Shown here one piece after another: positions 14,915-18,850 of a stretch of 18,850 bases of DNA; the first letter of the stretch is position 1; each line of letters starts with the position of its first letter. A program made the translations under genes and the position numbers. Source of the stretch: Rhodospirillaceae bacterium (lineage in GTDB: Bacteria > Pseudomonadota > Alphaproteobacteria > MPNO01 > UBA2964); NCBI GenBank assembly GCA_002712335.1, contig PATI01000008.1:1-18850 (forward strand), in the 5' to 3' direction. Below the pieces are notes generated by a model, which was given only the letters and a program-made list of their open reading frames with translations, searched no databases and was not told the origin of the DNA.

Positions 14915-15481
14915 ATGGAACAAAAAATTATAAAGTTCGAACACAGGGATAGAACTGCAGATCAAAGATCCTACAAAAAGACGTATCACCTCCAATTAGA
15001 AGGATTAAATTCTGCCGAGAATTTTTTAGTTTGGATGACTCAATATTGGGTCCGTTCAACGATACAGCGGATTGATCCACTACCATTAATTCGGAAAAGT
15101 ATAGAGGAAATATTGGATAAAGAGAATCAGGAGGAATTTGTCCAATATATTAATTATATATTTTACCTTTTTTTCAATGTCTCGAGTTACCCTCTTACCC
15201 TGGGATGTCAACATTGCAAAAAACTAGGTTCTTTTGAGCTGAATTTTATGGCTTTGGTAAGTTTCCAACAAAATGATGATGATCATCTAACCAAAAATTT
15301 ATTGGGCCATATATTGGGTATCAATTATTCGGAGGATACAAAAAATTACATCGATTTGATTTCCGAAATTTATCTTAAAAGTAACCTCAAACTCCAACTT
15401 CGGCCAGAATACCAGGACCTATTTCAATTAGAGTCCCCTTCTATGGACCATTCCCTGAAATATTTAGGAAGTATTAATTAG
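14915..15481 (+). CDS. Uncharacterised CxxC protein cotranscribed with ahpC
   Basis: I do not recognise this 188-residue protein with confidence. It is soluble and helix-rich, with a charged N-terminus (MEQKIIKFEHRDR), a LVWMTQYWVRS helix near 45-55, a hydrophobic YINYIFYLFFNV stretch, a single CxxC (Cys98, Cys101 in GCQHCKK) and a second helical half. It loosely recalls short alphaproteobacterial proteins of unknown function that have a Cys-x-Cys-like centre and an (A/F)L..V...Q..D helix after it. I chose the ATG at 14915, with AGGG 8 bases upstream. The frame is open from 14879, but that would put the coding region across the operator and the predicted transcription start. ahpC starts 34 bases downstream. 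The context suggests peroxide or iron stress; CxxC could bind metal or act as a thiol couple (inference). Confidence 0.75.
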   Translation: MEQKIIKFEHRDRTADQRSYKKTYHLQLEGLNSAENFLVWMTQYWVRSTIQRIDPLPLIRKSIEEILDKENQEEFVQYINYIFYLFFNVSSYPLTLGCQHCKKLGSFELNFMALVSFQQNDDDHLTKNLLGHILGINYSEDTKNYIDLISEIYLKSNLKLQLRPEYQDLFQLESPSMDHSLKYLGSIN

Positions 15482-15515
15482 GTAGATAATTTTCCAAAAA
15501 GAAAGTGTGCAAATA

Positions 15516-16073
15516 ATGATAAATCAATCCATTCCTCCATTTGGTGCCACGGCCTATCACCAAAACAAATTCGAAGAAATTTCTGATGAGACTATAAAGG
15601 GAAGTTGGGCCATTTTTCTATTTTATCCTAGGGATTTTACCTTTATTTGCCCCACAGAACTTCAAGACATGAGTAAATACTACGACGAATTTAAGCAATT
15701 GGGTGTCGAAATTTACGCGGTTTCTACTGACAGCCATCACGTGCACAAAGCCTGGCACGACAACAGTGAAGCCGTCGGAAAAACAAAGTTTCCTATGATA
15801 GGCGATCCAACCGGAGCGATAACCCGCGGTTTTCAAGTCATGATTGAGGAGTCTGGAGAGGCCCATAGAGCAACTTTTCTTGTCGACCCCGAAGGACTTA
15901 TAAAAGTTGCCGAAATACATGCGGATAATATTGGTCGCAGTGCTAAAGATTTTTTAAGGAAAGTAAAGGCCGCTCAGTATGTTGCAAATAGCGATGGGGA
16001 GGTGTGCCCCGCCGCTTGGGAGCCGGGAGATAAAACATTGAAACCTGGAATAGATTTAGTTGGCAAAATATAG
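15516..16073 (+). CDS. ahpC: Alkyl hydroperoxide reductase subunit C (2-Cys peroxiredoxin)
   Basis: This 185-residue cytoplasmic peroxiredoxin is nearly collinear with E. coli AhpC (187). It reduces H2O2, organic peroxides and peroxynitrite. The peroxidatic cysteine is Cys45 in FTFICPTEL, the resolving cysteine is Cys164 in GEVCPAAW, and the C-terminus ends DLVGKI as in E. coli. The conserved YAVSTDSH and MIGDPTGAITR segments are present. I chose ATG 15516, which aligns with the E. coli start and has GAAAG 10 bases upstream; a GTG at 15507 would add three residues but sits too close to that site. No AhpF or AhpD gene follows. It is downstream of the unknown CxxC gene under the Fur-like box C. 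Confidence 0.95.
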   Translation: MINQSIPPFGATAYHQNKFEEISDETIKGSWAIFLFYPRDFTFICPTELQDMSKYYDEFKQLGVEIYAVSTDSHHVHKAWHDNSEAVGKTKFPMIGDPTGAITRGFQVMIEESGEAHRATFLVDPEGLIKVAEIHADNIGRSAKDFLRKVKAAQYVANSDGEVCPAAWEPGDKTLKPGIDLVGKI

Positions 16074-16091
16074 CGTTTCAGGCGCTTTTTT
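16072..16091 (+). terminator. Weak terminator after ahpC
   Basis: AGCG (16072-16075) pairs with CGCT (16083-16086) around a 7-base loop, followed directly by a T-run. The 4-bp stem is marginal. GCGTTTCA in this hairpin also complements TGAAACGC at 16135-16142, allowing an alternative fold. Confidence 0.35.
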
Positions 16092-16133
16092 AATTTTTGA
16101 GAAAATCTGGGCCAGTACCTAAACCTTCCTCAT

Positions 16134-16217
16134 ATGAAACGCACTAGGATAGTAATATTTTTGCTTATTTATTTACTTTGTTCCTCAATAATTTGGTACT
16201 TTTTATACTTCAATTGA
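16134..16217 (+). CDS. Possible 27-residue single-span membrane peptide
   Basis: ATG at 16134 opens 27 codons ending in TGA: a basic N-terminus MKRTR, then an uninterrupted hydrophobic helix (IVIFLLIYLLCSSIIWYFLYF). This is the layout of small bacterial membrane proteins or toxin-like peptides. No good Shine-Dalgarno sequence is visible and AT-rich DNA readily yields such frames, so this is tentative. The next gene begins 12 bases after its stop. Confidence 0.3.
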   Translation: MKRTRIVIFLLIYLLCSSIIWYFLYFN

Positions 16218-16229
16218 TCACATAAAACC

Positions 16230-16514
16230 ATGTCCAAATCATCAAGCTATCAACACTTAAGAGAATACCAAAAACAAGGTTCCAAAGTGGAAAATAATGT
16301 TGGTGGAGAAAAACAATTTTGGAAAGTCATCGCTATTAAGAAAGACCCTAGAAATTTCTGGATTCCAACAGAAGATTGCCCTTATTTAGACAATCGTTAT
16401 CCTCTCGAAAGGGTTCGCTACGCAGTCGAGCAAGGAAATTTAATTGTAGCTCAAAAAAAACTTGGCCCATTTCATTATGAATTATGGGCGACAGAACCTA
16501 AATTAAAGGTTTAA
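16230..16514 (+). CDS. Hypothetical 94-residue protein
   Basis: I do not recognise this small soluble protein. It has a polar, lysine-rich N-terminal 30 residues and then a denser, probably folded part with aromatic and proline residues (FWKVIAIKKDPRNFWIP, then DNRYPLERVRYAVEQGNLIVAQKKLG, ending FHYELWATEPKLKV). One cysteine and no membrane segment are present. The ATG has no clear ribosome site; the short hydrophobic frame 12 bases upstream could be translationally coupled to it. Amino-acid composition and length look like a real gene, but the function is unknown. Confidence 0.6.
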   Translation: MSKSSSYQHLREYQKQGSKVENNVGGEKQFWKVIAIKKDPRNFWIPTEDCPYLDNRYPLERVRYAVEQGNLIVAQKKLGPFHYELWATEPKLKV

Positions 16515-16655
16515 ACAGTTTAAAATATTTAGCCCTCCCAAACTCAAAGTTTTTTTGATCCAATAACAATCCTTTACCGTATTATGGTTTTGCCGCCAAA
16601 TGTGGCATAACATTTTTTGATATTGAGACTTCTATAATATTTTTCAGTAAAATTC

Positions 16656-17291
16656 ATGAAAAGCAAACAAACAAAAACTCGTTGGTGGTGGATAAGACAT
16701 GCACCTGTTATTAACCCTGACCAAAAATTATATGGTCAGCTCGATCTAAACGTTGACCTTAGTGACCATCAAAAATTTGAATTTGTCGCCAACTCCCTGC
16801 CAAAAAATGCCACGTGGATAAGTTCGCCTTTAGCACGAGCAAAAAAAACCGCCAGTCTTCTGGCCAACCTGGCCATCCAAGATGGTAAAATTAAGGAATA
16901 TGATCAATTAAAGGAGCAAGCCTTTGGAGATTGGGAAGGAAAAAGATGGGATGAAATTGACGAGAACATAAGCCAAACTTTTTGGGAAAACCCCGTAAAA
17001 AATTGTATCCCAAATGGTGAAAGCTTTAACGATTTGGTGAGACGCGTCTCGAAAACTATTGAGGAGCTGAACAATCAATATACTGGAAAGGACATCATTG
17101 CCGTCGCACACATGGGAACAATCAGAGCGGCGCTTACACATGCAATCGGAGGGAACGGCCATGCTGGTCTGTTATTCCAACTAAAACCTATTTCCTTAAC
17201 TCGTATTGATGCAATCCATGATAATAATAATATTTGGTGGAAAATTTCTGGTGTTAACCTTTATGGGAACAGAGATGAATTGGCGAATTAA
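16656..17291 (+). CDS. Histidine phosphatase family protein (CobC/phosphoglycerate-mutase-like)
   Basis: This 211-residue cytoplasmic phosphatase has the branch-1 histidine phosphatase layout. The catalytic motif is RHA (Arg14, His15, a variant of RHG), followed by a YGQLDLNVDLSD substrate-loop region. SSPLARAKKTA near 56-66 carries the phosphate-binding arginine, then come GDWEGKRWDEI, and the second catalytic His152 in VAHMGTIRA. The GQ-D-LS pattern and size resemble alpha-ribazole phosphatase (CobC) and fructose-2,6-bisphosphatase-like enzymes. No cobalamin genes are nearby, so a generic phosphatase is the safe call. It precedes DUF2177 on the same strand by 77 bases. Confidence 0.85.
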   Translation: MKSKQTKTRWWWIRHAPVINPDQKLYGQLDLNVDLSDHQKFEFVANSLPKNATWISSPLARAKKTASLLANLAIQDGKIKEYDQLKEQAFGDWEGKRWDEIDENISQTFWENPVKNCIPNGESFNDLVRRVSKTIEELNNQYTGKDIIAVAHMGTIRAALTHAIGGNGHAGLLFQLKPISLTRIDAIHDNNNIWWKISGVNLYGNRDELAN

Positions 17292-17368
17292 CCCAAAAAT
17301 CAAAACGATAAATCGATTATTAAAAATGGCATTGAAAGAGCTAAAGAAAAATTGATGGAACAAAATAT

Positions 17369-17767
17369 ATGATATTTGCAAAGGCCTACGTTGTAACCCT
17401 TATTGTTTTTCTATGCCTTGATTTTATTTGGCTGGGATTTATCGCAAAGGATTTTTATGGTTCACAGTTAGGCAATTTTATGCGTGTGAATATCAATTAT
17501 GCCGCTGCTATAATTTTTTATATTATTTATGTAGGTGGTATAATATTCTTCGCTGTTGAACCCGCCCTAGCAGAATCAAGCTGGATCAGAGCTGCCGTCA
17601 ATGGAGCAATCCTCGGATTGATTGCTTACGGTACCTATGATCTAACGAATTTTGCTACATTAAAAAACTGGCCGCTAAATATTAGTTTAGTAGATATGTT
17701 CTGGGGATCCTGCTTAACATGTCTCTCCAGTGTCATTGGGTTTTTCATTACAAAATCTCTGCCCTAG
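17369..17767 (+). CDS. DUF2177 family membrane protein
   Basis: This 132-residue integral membrane protein has four hydrophobic segments and the DUF2177 hallmarks: DFIWLGFIAKDFY near the N-terminus, FYIIYVGGIIFF, then GLIAYGTYDLTNFATLKNWP and VDMFWG. Its function is unknown. Members often sit with photolyase and other light or singlet-oxygen response genes, and here it converges on a photolyase 33 bases away. A hairpin overlaps its stop codon and probably ends its transcript. Confidence 0.9.
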   Translation: MIFAKAYVVTLIVFLCLDFIWLGFIAKDFYGSQLGNFMRVNINYAAAIIFYIIYVGGIIFFAVEPALAESSWIRAAVNGAILGLIAYGTYDLTNFATLKNWPLNISLVDMFWGSCLTCLSSVIGFFITKSLP

Positions 17768-17797
17768 AGCCTAACAAGGCGCTAGGACAAAAATTTT
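17763..17797 (+). terminator. Terminator of the DUF2177 gene
   Basis: CCTAGAGCC (17763-17771) pairs with GGCGCTAGG (17778-17786) with one mismatch around a TAACAA loop. A TTTTT run begins at 17793. The stem includes the stop codon of the DUF2177 gene. Confidence 0.5.
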
Positions 17798-17800
17798 TGC

Positions 17801-18850
17801 CTACCGCCTTATTGATTGATAAGCGTTTAGCGCCCTCTGTCTCGCTACACGGTGATCAACTATTGGTTCGGGATAATTCGCAACATTTGTGGGATTTTCC
17901 CATGGCTTATGTATAAATTTATTGGATAACCTACAAATTTCTGGCACCCATTCTCTGACGTAATCGCCCTCGGGATCAAATTTCTCTCCCTGAATTATTG
18001 GATTGAAAATACGAAAATACGGTGCGGCATCAGCGCCACAACCCGCTACCCATTGCCAACTAGCTGAGTTATTGGCGAGATCTGCATCTACCAAAGTATC
18101 CCAAAACCAGCTCGCACCTTTCTCCCATGATATAAGCAAATGTTTGGTTAGAAACGAAGCAACAATCATTCTTACCCGATTATGCATCCACCCTGTTTTC
18201 CATAACTGACGCATTCCCGCATCAACAATAGGATAACCAGTCATACCAACCTTCCAAGCATGGAAACATTCTTCATCATCTCTCCAAGGGAAACTGTCAA
18301 AGAAATTTTTAAAATTGGATTCTACTATTTTTGGCCAGTGATATAAAAGATGATAAGAAAACTCTCGCCAAAAAAGCTCGCGCAGGTAAGCCTTGCCGCC
18401 CAAGAAGGAATTGTCATCTAATTTATTTGCTGAGCAGACAATATTATAGACCTCACGTGGACTTAATTCACCAAAATGAAGATAAGGTGATAACGCGGAA
18501 GTTCCGTTTCTATCTGGACGGTCACGATATTTATCGTAATCGTAAATCTTACTAGAAATAAAATCTTTTAAACGTGATTGTGCTCCTATCGACCCCGGAG
18601 ACCAATACCGGCTAAATTCTGCAGCCCAGTTGGGTTCCGAGGGCCTCAGCCTCCAACTTTCTAGTTTATCACTTTTAGGCCATTCATCAGGTGCAACAAG
18701 AATTCTGGGCGCTGGAATGGGCTCTTTAATAATTCCCATATTGAGACAGGCGTTATAAAAAGGTGTAAATACCTTGAAGGCATTTCCAGATTTTGATTTA
18801 ACCATTTCTGGTTCAATTAAAAGAGAACCAGAAAAACGGCGACACTCTAT
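17801..18850 (-). CDS. phrB: Class I deoxyribodipyrimidine photolyase/cryptochrome family, partial (5' end beyond the right edge)
   Basis: About 349 codons of the C-terminal FAD-binding domain are present. The frame stays open to the window edge, reading GSLLIEPEMV just before an internal Met, so the true start and the N-terminal antenna domain lie outside. Signatures of class I CPD photolyases are RVFTPF-like KVFTPFY, GTSALSPYLHFGELSPR, LRELFWREF, the block from GYPIVDAGMRQLWKTGWMHN to RMIVASFLTK, and ASWQWVAGCGADAAPYFRIF followed by NPIIQGEKFDP. The enzyme splits UV-induced pyrimidine dimers with blue light through FADH-. CPD rather than (6-4) specificity is likely but not proved. It converges on DUF2177. 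Confidence 0.92.
   Translation of the reverse strand: MECRRFSGSLLIEPEMVKSKSGNAFKVFTPFYNACLNMGIIKEPIPAPRILVAPDEWPKSDKLESWRLRPSEPNWAAEFSRYWSPGSIGAQSRLKDFISSKIYDYDKYRDRPDRNGTSALSPYLHFGELSPREVYNIVCSANKLDDNSFLGGKAYLRELFWREFSYHLLYHWPKIVESNFKNFFDSFPWRDDEECFHAWKVGMTGYPIVDAGMRQLWKTGWMHNRVRMIVASFLTKHLLISWEKGASWFWDTLVDADLANNSASWQWVAGCGADAAPYFRIFNPIIQGEKFDPEGDYVREWVPEICRLSNKFIHKPWENPTNVANYPEPIVDHRVARQRALNAYQSIRR

Noticed and set aside
15507..15515. GTG start for ahpC
   Set aside because: The ribosome site GAAAG ends just 1 base before it, and the ATG at 15516 aligns with the E. coli AhpC start.
16539..16560. AAACT-CAA-AGTTT followed by T-run as terminator after the 94-residue gene
   Set aside because: A 5-bp AT-rich stem with a 3-base loop is too weak to call with confidence in this AT-rich stretch.
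17801..18805. Treating the photolyase as a complete 334-residue gene starting at 18805
   Set aside because: The frame stays open to the right edge with family-like sequence (GSLLIEPEMV), so the Met at 18805 is internal and the antenna domain is outside the window.

Overview
The window looks like an AT-leaning alphaproteobacterial chromosome segment, probably from a free-living, possibly marine, lineage. The main support is a short NDUFS6-like CHCC zinc-finger protein beside polA, plus the general style of the catabolic genes. I see no phage, transposase, integrase, CRISPR or plasmid genes. The only stable RNA gene is tRNA-Arg(CCG).

Layout. (1) At 1-2517 a DUF4856 lipoprotein (minus strand, cut by the left edge) diverges from an FbpC-type Fe(III) ABC ATPase. 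The 292-bp gap between them is packed with Fur-like palindromes. (2) At 2617-4435 two overlapping paralogous EamA/DMT exporters are encoded. (3) At 4582-9582 there is a small-molecule catabolism block. A 4,5-dihydroxyphthalate-decarboxylase-like protein on the plus strand converges on a tight minus-strand operon of NtaA-type FMN monooxygenase, arylsulfotransferase-like beta-propeller and MmgE/PrpD protein. (4) At 9625-13816 lies a housekeeping stretch: polA, the CHCC zinc-finger protein and a YadG-like ABC ATPase with no permease next to it. (5) tRNA-Arg at 14054-14130 is followed by small and stress-related genes: DUF2237; an unknown CxxC protein with ahpC; a possible 27-aa membrane peptide and a 94-aa orphan; a histidine phosphatase; DUF2177; and a class I photolyase cut by the right edge.

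The most interesting signal is regulatory. A 15-bp 7-1-7 operator, TGATTCTYATTCKCA, occurs with 13 of 15 identities in the DUF4856/FbpC divergon (1248-1262) and at the predicted transcription start of the unknown-CxxC/ahpC operon (14886-14900). A related box lies at 1353-1367. This suggests that one Fur-family (iron) regulator ties an uncharacterised iron-associated lipoprotein and ABC ATPase to an AhpC unit. That unit has no AhpF or AhpD but does have an unrecognised CxxC partner.
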